From contig NZ_MLYP01000040.1 in the NCBI RefSeq assembly GCF_001866645.1, positions 1 through 64,000 on the forward strand: a stretch of DNA of 64,000 bases. Reading direction: 5' to 3'. A program made the position numbers and the translations under genes. Source of the DNA: Streptomyces colonosanans (GTDB lineage: Bacteria > Actinomycetota > Actinomycetes > Streptomycetales > Streptomycetaceae). Below are positions 15,994 through 24,334 of the stretch, one piece after another (the stretch's first letter is position 1; every line of letters begins with the position of its first letter). Under the pieces are notes generated by a model. The model was given only the letters and a program-made list of their open reading frames with translations, did no database searches and was not told the DNA's origin.

Positions 15994-17511
15994 TCAGTGC
16001 ATGCGGGCGTCTGTGTCGAAGAGCGCCAACTCGTGTGCATGCAAGAGGTGTTGAATGATGAAGCTCCTGCCTGCGACTTTCCACAGGCCGCGTCCGCGGT
16101 TGAGGTGTGCGATGGCTTCCATCTCGACGGAGGTCAGGCCGAGCAGGGACGCGGCGGCGTGGAGCTGGTCGGTCTCCTGGCGGTAGATGATGCGGGTGCT
16201 GCAGTCGGCGAGGAGGCCCTCGGCGAGAGCGCGGCCTTGGGATCCGGCGTCGCCGGCGGTGAGCAAGTCGCTGAGCCTGTGGATCACCATCAAGTTGGCG
16301 ATGCCGAGGCCGCGGCTCAGCTTCCACTGTGCCTGCATGCGCTGCAGAAGTCCGGCATGCCTCATGAGGCGCCACGCCTCGTCGTACACGATCCAGCGTC
16401 GGCCGCCGTTCGGGTCGGAGAGGGCGGATTCCATCCAGGCGGAGGCGCAGGTCATGGCGAGGACGAGGGCGGTGTCGTCGCCGGATCCGCCGAGCCGTGA
16501 CAGGTCGATCGTGAGCATCGGCGCGGTGGGGTCGAAGCGGATGGTGGAGGGGGCGTCGAACATGCCGGCCAGGTCTCCGTGTACCAAGCGGCGCATGGCG
16601 TGGGCGAGGTCGCGGGCTGCGTCGCCGAGTTGGTCGGACATCATTCCGGCGGCGTCGGCGAGCTGGGCGGGGCTGTTGAGGGTGGCGGTCACGTCGCCGA
16701 GCAGGGGGGTGCGGTCGGTGTCGGCGGCTCGGGTGACCACGATGTCGAGGGCGACATCGAGAGCGGTGTGTTCCATCGGCATGAGGTCCCGGCCCAGGAC
16801 GGTGCGGGCCAGGGAGCCGAGCAGGAGGAGGCGCCTCTTGCGGATCTCACCCTTCCAGTCCCCCTCGGAGATGCCTGTTGGGCGAGGGGCCGCGTCCAGG
16901 GGATTGAGGCGGCCGGGAAGGCCGGGACCGAGGGCGACGGAGGCGCCGCCCAGCGCTTGCGCGACCGGCGTCCACTCGCCCTTCGGGTCGCAGGGGACGT
17001 ACACGCGGTACCCGAACGCCACGGACCGAAGGGCGAACGACTTCGCGAGAGCGGACTTGCCTTGGCCGATCACTCCGGCCAGCAGGAGGTTCGGGTTGGT
17101 GAAGCCCTCGACCTTGCCGTACAGGGCGAACGGGTCGAAGACGAAGGAGGCTTCGGCGTGGACGTCGCGGCCGATGTAGATGCCTTCGGCGCCGAGTCCG
17201 CCTTCGGCGAGGAAGGGATAGGCGCCGGCCGCGACCGCGGTGGTCATGCGGTGGGCGGCGAGCTTCAGCCGGGCCCCGCGGGCGGAGGCTCGCCCGGGGC
17301 GTCCGCCCGGCGGGTATAGCGGCGGGGGCGTGTCGTGTCCGGCCGGTGTGGCGGTACCGGCGGTCGGATGAGTGATCTCGGTGCGTGCTTTCGCGGCGGC
17401 TTGGGCGAGCTGGCGGCGGGCGGCGCGCCGGGTGGCGCGGTCGGTTCCGTGCGGGGTGAACAGGGGGCTGGCGGAGGCGCGGCGTGCACGGCGGGCGGGC
17501 CGGTGATTCAT
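15994..17511 (-). CDS. VirB4/TraC-type conjugation ATPase
   Basis: 505 residues. A basic N-terminal tail is followed by a P-loop ATPase domain: Walker A GVIGQGKSALAKS (about 146-158), Walker B RWIVYDEAW, then QAQWKLSRGLGIANLMVIHR, the sensor-like segment of the VirB4 and TraG superfamily. VirB4 proteins energise pilus and channel assembly at the inner membrane. The protein lacks the usual large N-terminal VirB4 domain; the SCO6880-family neighbour probably supplies that part, as in other actinobacterial systems. Confidence 0.85.
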   Translation of the reverse strand: MNHRPARRARRASASPLFTPHGTDRATRRAARRQLAQAAAKARTEITHPTAGTATPAGHDTPPPLYPPGGRPGRASARGARLKLAAHRMTTAVAAGAYPFLAEGGLGAEGIYIGRDVHAEASFVFDPFALYGKVEGFTNPNLLLAGVIGQGKSALAKSFALRSVAFGYRVYVPCDPKGEWTPVAQALGGASVALGPGLPGRLNPLDAAPRPTGISEGDWKGEIRKRRLLLLGSLARTVLGRDLMPMEHTALDVALDIVVTRAADTDRTPLLGDVTATLNSPAQLADAAGMMSDQLGDAARDLAHAMRRLVHGDLAGMFDAPSTIRFDPTAPMLTIDLSRLGGSGDDTALVLAMTCASAWMESALSDPNGGRRWIVYDEAWRLMRHAGLLQRMQAQWKLSRGLGIANLMVIHRLSDLLTAGDAGSQGRALAEGLLADCSTRIIYRQETDQLHAAASLLGLTSVEMEAIAHLNRGRGLWKVAGRSFIIQHLLHAHELALFDTDARMH

Positions 17512-17538
17512 CGGGGGCCCTCGTATTCGTGGTGGTGC

Positions 17539-17991
17539 TCATCGCACGCATGCGGTGGTGTGCGGGCGATGGAGGTCGGTGGGGGTGGTCTTGCGGCGGA
17601 CGATGTGGCTGGCGGCGAGGTGGCGCTGGCAGATGGTGAGGAAGGGAGGTCCTTCCGGGGGCTGGTCGGGGCGGCATTCGGTGGAGTCGGCGGACGTGAC
17701 CGGCAGGAGGTGGAAGGCCGCGTGGATTTCGGTGGCGGACTGCCACAGCCAGGTGTGCGCGGCGGCGAGATGCCGGCCCGCTGCGGGATGCGGGGGCCGG
17801 GCTGTCTCGGCCAACTGATCTATGAATAGGTGCAGTTCGGTGAGATGTGCGTGGAATGCATCGAGCTGCGCGCGGTCCACCGAATTTGGTGAGGTAGAAC
17901 GGCTCAGCGCACGAGCGTGGTGGCGGATGCCGGCGGTGGCGGCGCGCAGGTAGGGGTGCGAGTCGGTCACGGTGGTACGGGGCTGGTTCAA
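17539..17991 (-). CDS. DUF6238-like protein
   Basis: 150 residues from the ATG at 17991. Recognisable blocks are PYLRAATAGIRHHARALSRS, a helix with LDAFHAHLTELHLFIDQLAE, and a C-terminal LTICQRHLAASHIVRRKTTP. I recall this pattern as DUF6238, a Streptomyces family of unknown function; the assignment was not searched. It overlaps its upstream neighbour by four bases and precedes the VirB4-type gene. Confidence 0.6.
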   Translation of the reverse strand: MNQPRTTVTDSHPYLRAATAGIRHHARALSRSTSPNSVDRAQLDAFHAHLTELHLFIDQLAETARPPHPAAGRHLAAAHTWLWQSATEIHAAFHLLPVTSADSTECRPDQPPEGPPFLTICQRHLAASHIVRRKTTPTDLHRPHTTACVR

Positions 17992-18581
17992 TGGGAGGTC
18001 CTTGCCGCGGGAGCGGGGGCCGGTGGTGTGCCGGTGATGGGAGCGGCGGGGCGGGCGCGGGAGGGATGCGTGGGCCCGGCCGGAGGCAGCGGGGCAGGGT
18101 TCTGCGCGCCGCGCAGGTCGACGAATTCGCCCGAGGACGGGATGCCGGCATGGCTCTGTTCCGGCACATAGACGATGTCCGCGCCATCCTCGGAACTGGC
18201 GGCGTCGGCTTGGTACCAGGCATGGAAGTCGGGGAGAGTGGCCAGCACGCGGGCGGCGTCGTCCAGGCCAGTGGCGGTGACGACGAAGCTGATCGGAGCC
18301 TGGCCGTCGTGGCGCTCACGGCCGGCGAAAGTGAGGGTGAACGCCCGGGGGAAGGATGGGTCGACGAGGGCGGTGAGACGTTCGACGACGCCATCGAGGT
18401 GGTCGCTGGCCTCGATGGCGGCACTGGTCCGGGCCTCGTCGTAGTCGGCGAAATGTTCCTCGATCACGTAGCCGTCGTCATCGCGGTACTGGCCGAGGAG
18501 GGACTGGTGGCGGGCGGTCAGCTCCTGGCAGGAAGTGAGGAGGTCCCGCAGTTCGCGTACCAGATAGTCGTGTTCGGTGAT
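17988..18581 (-). CDS. hypothetical protein, start uncertain
   Basis: Up to 197 residues. The N-terminal helix (EHDYLVRELRDLLTSCQELT) reads as coding but has no ATG, GTG or TTG before GTG at 18467; ATC at 18581 would give a start of the usual MTEHDY type. The centre is AFTLTFAGRERHDGQAPISF, with a domain (VVTATGLDDAARVLATLPDF) of beta-alpha character, and the tail is Pro-rich. The stop overlaps the next gene. Function unknown. Confidence 0.5.
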   Translation of the reverse strand: MTEHDYLVRELRDLLTSCQELTARHQSLLGQYRDDDGYVIEEHFADYDEARTSAAIEASDHLDGVVERLTALVDPSFPRAFTLTFAGRERHDGQAPISFVVTATGLDDAARVLATLPDFHAWYQADAASSEDGADIVYVPEQSHAGIPSSGEFVDLRGAQNPAPLPPAGPTHPSRARPAAPITGTPPAPAPAARTSH

Positions 18582-18613
18582 CGGTTCAGCGGATGTCCCG
18601 GTAACTGGGTGGA

Positions 18614-20092
18614 TTACAGCGTGGTGCGGGCGAGGGGGAGAGCGGCGACGGTGAAGGCGGTGGGCTGCTGGAAGAACAGGCGGCGCAGGTCGACGCCTGC
18701 GGTGACGGCGGCGGTTTCGATCTGTGCGCACGCGGCGTCCAGGGCCGTGTCGGTGTCGGCGGTCACGGTGACCAGGCCGGTCAGTGCGACGTCGGCGTGG
18801 CCGGCGATGAGTTGCCGTTCGCGGTTCTTGACGTCGGCGTACTCGATGGAGTCCTCTTCGCTGTCGACCTGGCCGCGACGGGCGCGTTCGGAGGCGTCGG
18901 CGATGATCGCGGCCTTGCGGCGCTGGACGTCGCGCAGTGCGGACTCGAGTCCCTGGGGGACGTAGGTGAGGGAGAGGGTGCGGCGGACTCCGGCGGTGAA
19001 CATCAGGCCGTGCAGGAAACCTGCGCTCATCTCGGTGCGTGGCCAGTTCTCCACCCAGTAGGTGGCGTGGGTGGCGCTGTCGGTGGTGATCCGGTCGTAC
19101 CCCTCGACCTGGACGACGGGTCCGGCAGCGGCTGGGTGGGCTTCCGCGTGGCCGGTCGGGGACCACTGCTGCAGCGCGGCGAGGGACTTGGGGTCATACG
19201 ACGTGCGGATGACGGCGGCGATCTCTGGGGCGGTCAGCCAGCCGGTGACCATGAGGCCGGCGTTGCGGGCGGCCTGGGCGATGGAGGAGGTGGTCTGCTG
19301 CATGACGGTGAACGCGCCGGGCAGTCCGCCGCCGGCTTGCGAGATGAGCCGCTTGGCGGCCTTCAGGTCGAGGGATATGGCGAGGTAGGTCTCGTGCGGG
19401 GCGGCTGCTGGGCCCGCGGAGGCGACCAGCTCCGAGTAGATCTGCCCTGCGACTGGGGCCTCGGGCCGCCCGTGCTGGGTCCAATGGCGGGAGAGGGTGT
19501 CACCGGAGTCGGGGACGGTGCGTTCGAGGACCTGCACGGTGGCGACGTGGCCGGTGCGGGCGATGCCCGCGAGAGCGCGCCCCCACCCGTTGACGTTGTG
19601 GTTCTGGGTGGCCGCATCGAGCAGGGCAAACGCGCGGGAGGAGACGCGGGCGACGGCGGTGAGGGTCTGCTGATGGGGGTCGTGGACAGCGGCGGCGCCG
19701 TTAGCGGAGTCGCCGGGGGTGACGACCTTGAGGGAGGCGGCGGCGCCGGGCAGATGGAGGATGCCGTCCTGCCGTGGCCGGGTGACGGGCCGGGCGAGCC
19801 ACAGGGACTGCCCGCTATGGCGGCGCCGGACATAACGGGCGACGATCGGCGCCCAGTCGATCAGAGAGCGGCCCTGGCGGCGGATGGCAACCACAACGAC
19901 GACCGCCGCCCACAGCGGGGACAAGGCGATGGCACCGAGCAGGCCGGTGGAGATGACCATCACCAGCAGCAGCGCCAGCGCACCAGAGACGCAGAGGAGT
20001 TGGGGGAGAGTGAGGCCGAACAGGATGCCGCGGCGAGAGCGGTGCGGGAACTTCACCGTTGCCGGGGCCGCGGCCATAGAGGGGTCAGACAA
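18614..20092 (-). CDS. SCO6880-family type IV secretion protein
   Basis: 492 residues. Two adjacent membrane helices near the N-terminus (LTLPQLLCVSGALALLLVMV and GLLGAIALSPLWAAVVVVVA) resemble PrgI/VirB3-like proteins. The large soluble domain (HDPHQQTLTAVARVSSRAFA, ETYLAISLDLKAAKRLISQA) resembles the VirB4 N-terminal region. SCO6880-type proteins accompany VirB4-like ATPases in actinobacterial conjugation loci. The start is TTG at 20092 or ATG at 20077; neither has a strong ribosome site. Confidence 0.75.
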   Translation of the reverse strand: MSDPSMAAAPATVKFPHRSRRGILFGLTLPQLLCVSGALALLLVMVISTGLLGAIALSPLWAAVVVVVAIRRQGRSLIDWAPIVARYVRRRHSGQSLWLARPVTRPRQDGILHLPGAAASLKVVTPGDSANGAAAVHDPHQQTLTAVARVSSRAFALLDAATQNHNVNGWGRALAGIARTGHVATVQVLERTVPDSGDTLSRHWTQHGRPEAPVAGQIYSELVASAGPAAAPHETYLAISLDLKAAKRLISQAGGGLPGAFTVMQQTTSSIAQAARNAGLMVTGWLTAPEIAAVIRTSYDPKSLAALQQWSPTGHAEAHPAAAGPVVQVEGYDRITTDSATHATYWVENWPRTEMSAGFLHGLMFTAGVRRTLSLTYVPQGLESALRDVQRRKAAIIADASERARRGQVDSEEDSIEYADVKNRERQLIAGHADVALTGLVTVTADTDTALDAACAQIETAAVTAGVDLRRLFFQQPTAFTVAALPLARTTL

Positions 20093-20176
20093 GGAGAGTG
20101 GTCCTGAAACGAGGGGCCTGGGGGCGGAGAGGTGAGGAACCTCCCCGCCCCCGGGGATCGGGCATCGGGTAGGGGG

Positions 20177-21607
20177 TCAGAAGCCGGCCGGTGCAGGCGG
20201 CGGCGAGGCCGACCCGTTCGTGCTGGAGTTCTGCATGCCGACGGACTGCGTACCTGCAGAGGGCGGAGCGCCCTGCGGCGGCGGAGCCGTCGTCGGCGAA
20301 GACGACTGCCAACCGCCCGCCTGGCTGCCGACTGCGGCACCTTGTCCGAATCCACCGCCGGTGTCGGGGCTGCCACCGCTGTTGGGGCTGCCTCCCACCT
20401 GGCCGCTGGTGTCGTCGGCGACATGGGTCGGTGGCGGCTGGACGGCCTTCTCCAGGCCGGACTTGGCAGAATCTGCGCCCGGCGGCATGCTCGAGCCACC
20501 GGACTGCCCGCTTTCCTGGCTGCTGCCTTGGCTGTTTGAGCTGGAGGCGATGTCGCCGGGGAACCCACCGCTACCGGGGATCGAGTCCGGTCCCTGCGGA
20601 GCGGCCCCGGCTACCGCGCCTGCTCCGGCTGCCGCACCGCCGCTTCCGGCGGTGGCAGCCATCGCGGCGGCCCGTTTCCAGGTGCGTTCGGCGTGCTGCT
20701 TGGCAAGCTGCGCACCGGCGCCGCCGGCACGGTGCAGCGTCTCGCCGTCGGACCCCTCGGCTGCCCAGTGCACGAACTTGAAGGTCGCGTAGGGGCAGAG
20801 AAGCACCAAAATCATGATCACGATGCCCGCGAGGACATCGGCGAGCGCGGACAGGCCGTCCTTGGCCTCGGTCTTGCCCATGGCAGCGATACCGAGGACG
20901 AAGACGATGGTCATCAGGAGTTTGGAGACGACCAGGGTAGCGGTGGCCTCGATCCAGCCCTTGCGCCAGCGCCGTGCGACTTCCCAGCCGCCTCCGGCCC
21001 CGGCGAAGACTGCCAGAGTGACCATGACCAGGATGCCCACCTTGCGGACCATCATCACGCACCAGTACAAGACGGCACCGATGGTGGCTCCCAGGGCGAC
21101 GAAGACGGCGACGAGCCAGCCGAGCCCGGCCAGCCCGGGTATCTCGTTGATCTTGATAATGCGTCGGACCGCGGAGGCGATGTCCGTGTTCGCGGCTTTG
21201 AACAGGCCAGCGGACAGGGCATCGACCACCTCGATCGCGACGGTGGTCAGGGCGATGGCGGCGAAGGCGAAGATCACACCAGACGCGGTGCCCGTGAACG
21301 CCTGGGTCAGGGCTTGTCCGTCGCGCCGGATTGCGGCGCGGACGAGCTGGGCGCAGAAGGTGGCGACGAGGACAACCAGTCCGATCGGCAGGATGGTCTC
21401 GTAATTGTCGCGGAACCAGCCCGCGTTGAGATCGACTCTGGTCGTGATGTCGACCGCCTTGGACGCGAGGTCGGCGGCTGCGGCGGCGAGTTCGCCGGTG
21501 CTTTTGGCCATCCAGTCGCCGATCGCCTTGCCTGGGTTGGAGGCGAAATCCACGGCTTCGCCGACCGTGCAGACCATGTCCGCGAGGGGAAGGTCACAAA
21601 ACCCCAT
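20177..21607 (-). CDS. polytopic TrbL/VirB6-like transfer protein
   Basis: 476 residues; ATG at 21607 follows a strong GAAAGGAG. The N-terminal 65 residues (VGEAVDFASNPGKAIGDWMA) precede about six membrane helices, including PIGLVVLVATFCAQLVRAAI, IFAFAAIALTTVAIEVVDAL, WLVAVFVALGATIGAVLYWC, VGILVMVTLAVFAGAGGGWE and LAGIVIMILVLLCPYATFKF. The last 180 residues are a Gly/Ser/Pro-rich tail. Such proteins form the inner-membrane core of type IV channels. Position between the VirB8-like and SCO6880-type genes supports this. Confidence 0.8.
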   Translation of the reverse strand: MGFCDLPLADMVCTVGEAVDFASNPGKAIGDWMAKSTGELAAAAADLASKAVDITTRVDLNAGWFRDNYETILPIGLVVLVATFCAQLVRAAIRRDGQALTQAFTGTASGVIFAFAAIALTTVAIEVVDALSAGLFKAANTDIASAVRRIIKINEIPGLAGLGWLVAVFVALGATIGAVLYWCVMMVRKVGILVMVTLAVFAGAGGGWEVARRWRKGWIEATATLVVSKLLMTIVFVLGIAAMGKTEAKDGLSALADVLAGIVIMILVLLCPYATFKFVHWAAEGSDGETLHRAGGAGAQLAKQHAERTWKRAAAMAATAGSGGAAAGAGAVAGAAPQGPDSIPGSGGFPGDIASSSNSQGSSQESGQSGGSSMPPGADSAKSGLEKAVQPPPTHVADDTSGQVGGSPNSGGSPDTGGGFGQGAAVGSQAGGWQSSSPTTAPPPQGAPPSAGTQSVGMQNSSTNGSASPPPAPAGF

Positions 21608-21622
21608 GGGGACTCCTTTCGG

Positions 21623-22291
21623 TCAGGGCGCGACGTTCGGGGCGATGGCGACAAGGGAGCAGTCGGCCGAGGGACGGCACTGCACGGCGAGGGTGATCGA
21701 GCGGTCCTCCGCGCCTTCGCCGCCCTTGGCCCAGGTGATGGTCTGCTTGCCCGTGACGGTCACGGCGTAGATGTACGCCTTGGTGATCGCGGAAGGGTCC
21801 TCGGCCAGGGCTTGCTTGAAGGCGGCCGGGTAGTGCCCCTCGGTGGCGATCGCGTCGGCGTGCTGCTTCTGGTCCGCCATCCGCGACCACAGCACGGGGT
21901 CGGGTATCTGTGCCGAGACCGATGCCCAGTCGCCGTACTCGCTCTCCTTCGTCATCCACGCCTTCATGCCGGCCAGCTGCTGGGCCTGGCTGGTGGTGCG
22001 GGTGTCGTACGACCAGAGCATCTTCGCGGCGGCCTTGGCGAACTCGACCGGGTCGGAGATCCTCGGCGGCCGGGGTACTGGGTCAGTCCCGGAGAACGGC
22101 TCGCCGGTCTCGGAAAGAGCGCTGTGTGTCGGCGACGGGGCCGGGACAGCGGCGCGAGGGCGGTCGCTGCGGCCGGTGAAGAAGGCGGATGCAGCGGCCA
22201 GGGCCAGCAGGCAGGCCAGGGCGATCGCGATCACGGTAATGCGGCGATTCGGTGACCAGCCGAGGCCGTACTCGAAGGGGCGTTTCAGCAT
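21623..22291 (-). CDS. bitopic conjugal transfer protein (VirB8-like)
   Basis: 222 residues from the ATG at 22291, which shares one base with the preceding stop. One N-terminal membrane helix (ITVIAIALACLLALAAASAF) follows a short cytoplasmic tail. The external part has a Pro/Ser linker and an alpha/beta domain (FAKAAAKMLWSYDTRTTSQA, then AYIYAVTVTGKQTITWAKGG) that fits the VirB8/TcpC-like fold seen in Gram-positive transfer systems. Fold assignment is by pattern only. Confidence 0.7.
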   Translation of the reverse strand: MLKRPFEYGLGWSPNRRITVIAIALACLLALAAASAFFTGRSDRPRAAVPAPSPTHSALSETGEPFSGTDPVPRPPRISDPVEFAKAAAKMLWSYDTRTTSQAQQLAGMKAWMTKESEYGDWASVSAQIPDPVLWSRMADQKQHADAIATEGHYPAAFKQALAEDPSAITKAYIYAVTVTGKQTITWAKGGEGAEDRSITLAVQCRPSADCSLVAIAPNVAP

Positions 22292-22602
22292 CAGTGGACC
22301 TGCGACCCCAGGCTGCTGAAGAAGGCGACGATGCCGTTGGCCGCTCCGAGGCCGAGGGCGGCGCCGGCGGCCACGGTGGCGCCCTTTTTGCCGTTGGCCT
22401 CGGCCTGGTGGCCACCGGTGTGGTGGCCCCACGCCCAGACCGCGAGACTGACGGCGAGGGCGCCGACGACAGCGATGATGCCGAACAAGTTGATCGAGTT
22501 GACGACGTTCTTCAGGACGGACAAGCCCGGCAAACCGCCGCCCTTGGGGGAGATGCCCGGATCGTAGGCGAGTTGGATGACACGGTCAGTCAGTGAGGAC
22601 AT
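22291..22602 (-). CDS. DUF6112 small membrane protein (VirB2-like)
   Basis: 103 residues. After a leader containing LAYDPGISPKGGGLPGL come two membrane helices (SINLFGIIAVVGALAVSLAV and VAAGAALGLGAANGIVAFFS) joined by a short His/Lys loop, the layout of VirB2/TrbC-type pilins. The pattern matches DUF6112, found in actinobacterial type IV loci. It probably inserts in the membrane as a major channel or pilin-like subunit (inference). It is the second cistron of the structural gene set. Confidence 0.75.
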   Translation of the reverse strand: MSSLTDRVIQLAYDPGISPKGGGLPGLSVLKNVVNSINLFGIIAVVGALAVSLAVWAWGHHTGGHQAEANGKKGATVAAGAALGLGAANGIVAFFSSLGSQVH

Positions 22603-22704
22603 GGGTATGGCAGGCTCCTTGCGTGCGCAAGCCCAAAGGCGCGGGCAATAGGCGGAAGTTCAGGAAGAGGGGAAGGCGCGCGAGCGGGGTGAGAGCGGCT
22701 GGCG

Positions 22705-23823
22705 TCAGACGACGCGGCGGGCGGCGAGGACGTCCCAGTCCTTGATCGGCGTGATCCGCACGGGCTTGCCAGTGCGAGGCGCCTCGATCACCAGGCCCTC
22801 GCCGAGGTACATGCCGACGTGATCCGGGCGGGCCGCGGTGCCGCGACTGAAGAGCAGGTCACCGGGGCGGAGGGCCTTGGGCGAGATGGCCTTGCCCTCG
22901 CCGACCTGTGTGTACGTGGTGCGGGTGAGGGTGATGCCGGCGTGCATGTATGCCTGTTGCATCAGTGAGCTGCAGTCACAGCGGGCCATGGCGTCGGGAC
23001 CGTGGGGGTTGGTGCAGGACCCACCCCACTGGTACATCGTCCCAAGCTGCTGCATCGCCCAGACGATCGCCTTCCGGGCCCGCGGATCCGTGCCGTTGGG
23101 GATCTTGTATCCCTTCGGGACGGCGCCCTCGGGGATCGGCCCGAAGGACGAGCCGTCGGCGGTATCGCATCCGGTCGTGGTGGCCGGCTTCTCGTCGTCC
23201 TTGCCTGTGTCCTTGTTCCCGGTGTCGGGGAAGGTGGCGGCGATCGCCTTTTGCAGCGCGGTCGCCAGCGGTTCCCACTTGGCGTAGGCGGTCGGGTAGC
23301 CGGACTTCTGTACAGCCTGCGCGGCTTGAGTGACGGTCAGCTGCTGCCAGCCGTCGACTTTGAGTAGCGCCTTATAAAACTGTTCGGAGGCGTAGACGGG
23401 GTCTTGGATCTGCTCGGCGGTGCCCCACCCCTGGCTGGGCCGCTGCTGGAACAGGCCAAGAGAATCGCGGTCGCCGCTGCCGAGGTTGCGCAGCCGGCTC
23501 TCCTGCAGGGCGGTGGCCAGCGCGATGACCTGCCCGCGCTTGGGGACGTCGAGGCTGATGCCAGTGGCGACGATGGTCTGCGCGTTCGGGATCTGTTCGC
23601 CGGGCCGGTCCAGGTCCTTGATGTGCACCTTGGAGGCGTCCGCGCCGTCGAGGATCTTGGTGACCTGCTCGGTGATCTTGCTCGTGTCCACGTCGGACAC
23701 GCAGTCAAGCGGTGAGGCGGCGGTTTGGGCGGCTTCGCTGGAGGTGGCCATCATCATGGCGGTGCCGCCGAGGAGAAGGGGAGAGAGGAAGACGACGCCG
23801 ATCCCGGCGGCGAGCCCCTTCAA
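22705..23823 (-). CDS. NlpC/P60 cell-wall hydrolase (VirB1-like)
   Basis: 372 residues from a TTG that overlaps the stop of a 20-codon leader frame. An N-terminal membrane or signal helix (VVFLSPLLLGGTAMMMAT) is followed by a lytic-enzyme-like middle block (ALATALQESRLRNLGSGDRD, SLGLFQQRPSQGWGTAEQIQ). The C-terminal domain is NlpC/P60: catalytic Cys 284 in RCDCSSL, His 335 in PDHVGMYL and Glu 347. Such enzymes cut peptide cross-links in peptidoglycan and open the wall for the transfer channel. It is the first large gene of the leftward operon. Confidence 0.9.
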   Translation of the reverse strand: MKGLAAGIGVVFLSPLLLGGTAMMMATSSEAAQTAASPLDCVSDVDTSKITEQVTKILDGADASKVHIKDLDRPGEQIPNAQTIVATGISLDVPKRGQVIALATALQESRLRNLGSGDRDSLGLFQQRPSQGWGTAEQIQDPVYASEQFYKALLKVDGWQQLTVTQAAQAVQKSGYPTAYAKWEPLATALQKAIAATFPDTGNKDTGKDDEKPATTTGCDTADGSSFGPIPEGAVPKGYKIPNGTDPRARKAIVWAMQQLGTMYQWGGSCTNPHGPDAMARCDCSSLMQQAYMHAGITLTRTTYTQVGEGKAISPKALRPGDLLFSRGTAARPDHVGMYLGEGLVIEAPRTGKPVRITPIKDWDVLAARRVV

Positions 23824-23882
23824 CCGGTGCGGCCCGCTCGCAGGTCACTGATTTCGGGCAGGGGCGGGTAACGAGACGTCAT
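23820..23882 (-). CDS. 20-residue coupled leader frame
   Basis: ATG at 23882 with GAAGGA eight bases upstream opens a frame encoding MTSRYPPLPEISDLRAGRTG, ending TGA where the TTG of the hydrolase gene begins (TTGA). The hydrolase has no ribosome site of its own here. The short frame therefore probably delivers ribosomes by translational coupling. It starts about 210 bases downstream of the predicted leftward transcription start. Confidence 0.5.
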   Translation of the reverse strand: MTSRYPPLPEISDLRAGRTG

Positions 23883-24101
23883 GCAGGGGTCCTTCGGATG
23901 CGGTGTCCGGCATGCCGCGTGCGCGGGTCGTGGTGGAAAGGGACTGCGGCGGCCGGGGTGGGCGAATCGGGAGGGTGGCTGGCGCAGGCGAGTAGCCGCT
24001 CGCCGTAGACGGCCTGGAAGTGAGCTAGGTGTGCCGGGGCACAGGAAGCCTCCACGGGGCAGAGGGGGAGTGAGCCAGCGGCGGTGTGCGCCGGTTCAAA
24101 A

Positions 24102-24130
24102 ACAGTAGGCCCAGATTGGCGGTTGACCAA
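24102..24130 (-). promoter_or_regulatory. leftward SigA-like promoter of the transfer operon
   Basis: On the minus strand, TTGGTC (-35, 24125-24130), a 17-base spacer, then TACTGT (-10, 24102-24107). Both boxes match the vegetative consensus well for Streptomyces. Transcription would start near 24095 and read the whole leftward operon. The boxes mirror those of the rightward promoter. Confidence 0.7.
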
Positions 24131-24146
24131 AAAGCCGGCGTGAGGT

Positions 24147-24159
24147 GCCGGAATCCGGC
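24147..24159. promoter_or_regulatory. central operator-like palindrome
   Basis: GCCGGAATCCGGC, a perfect 6-1-6 palindrome centred on 24153, within one base of the symmetry centre of the two promoters. The same 13-mer type (GTCGGATTCCGAC, GCCGGATTCCGGC) is repeated six times inside the putative replication gene at 55279-55393. A protein bound here would lie between both -35 boxes and could control both operons. Confidence 0.65.
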
Positions 24160-24177
24160 CCCCCTGGCGGGCACTTC

Positions 24178-24206
24178 TTGGTCGTCGGCCGATTCGCATC
24201 TACAGT
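24178..24206 (+). promoter_or_regulatory. rightward SigA-like promoter
   Basis: TTGGTC (24178-24183), a 17-base spacer and TACAGT (24201-24206). Transcription would start near 24213, about 120 bases before the methyltransferase start. The sequence from -35 to about +10 is an inverted near-copy of the leftward promoter (15 of 16 bases identical in the arm GGTTCAAAAAC-N-GTAG). Confidence 0.7.
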
Positions 24207-24334
24207 TTTTGAACCGCCCTCGCCGTCCCCGGGCCGTGGCCACGGGTTTCCCCATGCCCGATTTCCGGCCTGCGTGAATTCCCTTGTGCGAGGGCTGCTC
24301 TCTCAATCCCTCACTCCCGAATCGGGGTACCTCT

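Larger units (their letters stand above)
23883..24334. other. divergent intergenic control region
   Basis: About 450 bases between the leftward and rightward operons. The core (24093-24215) holds two mirror-image promoters around a palindrome and is listed separately. The flanks (23883-24092 and 24216-24334) are the untranslated leaders of the two operons. I see no convincing gene in them apart from the leader frame at 23820-23882. Confidence 0.7.
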
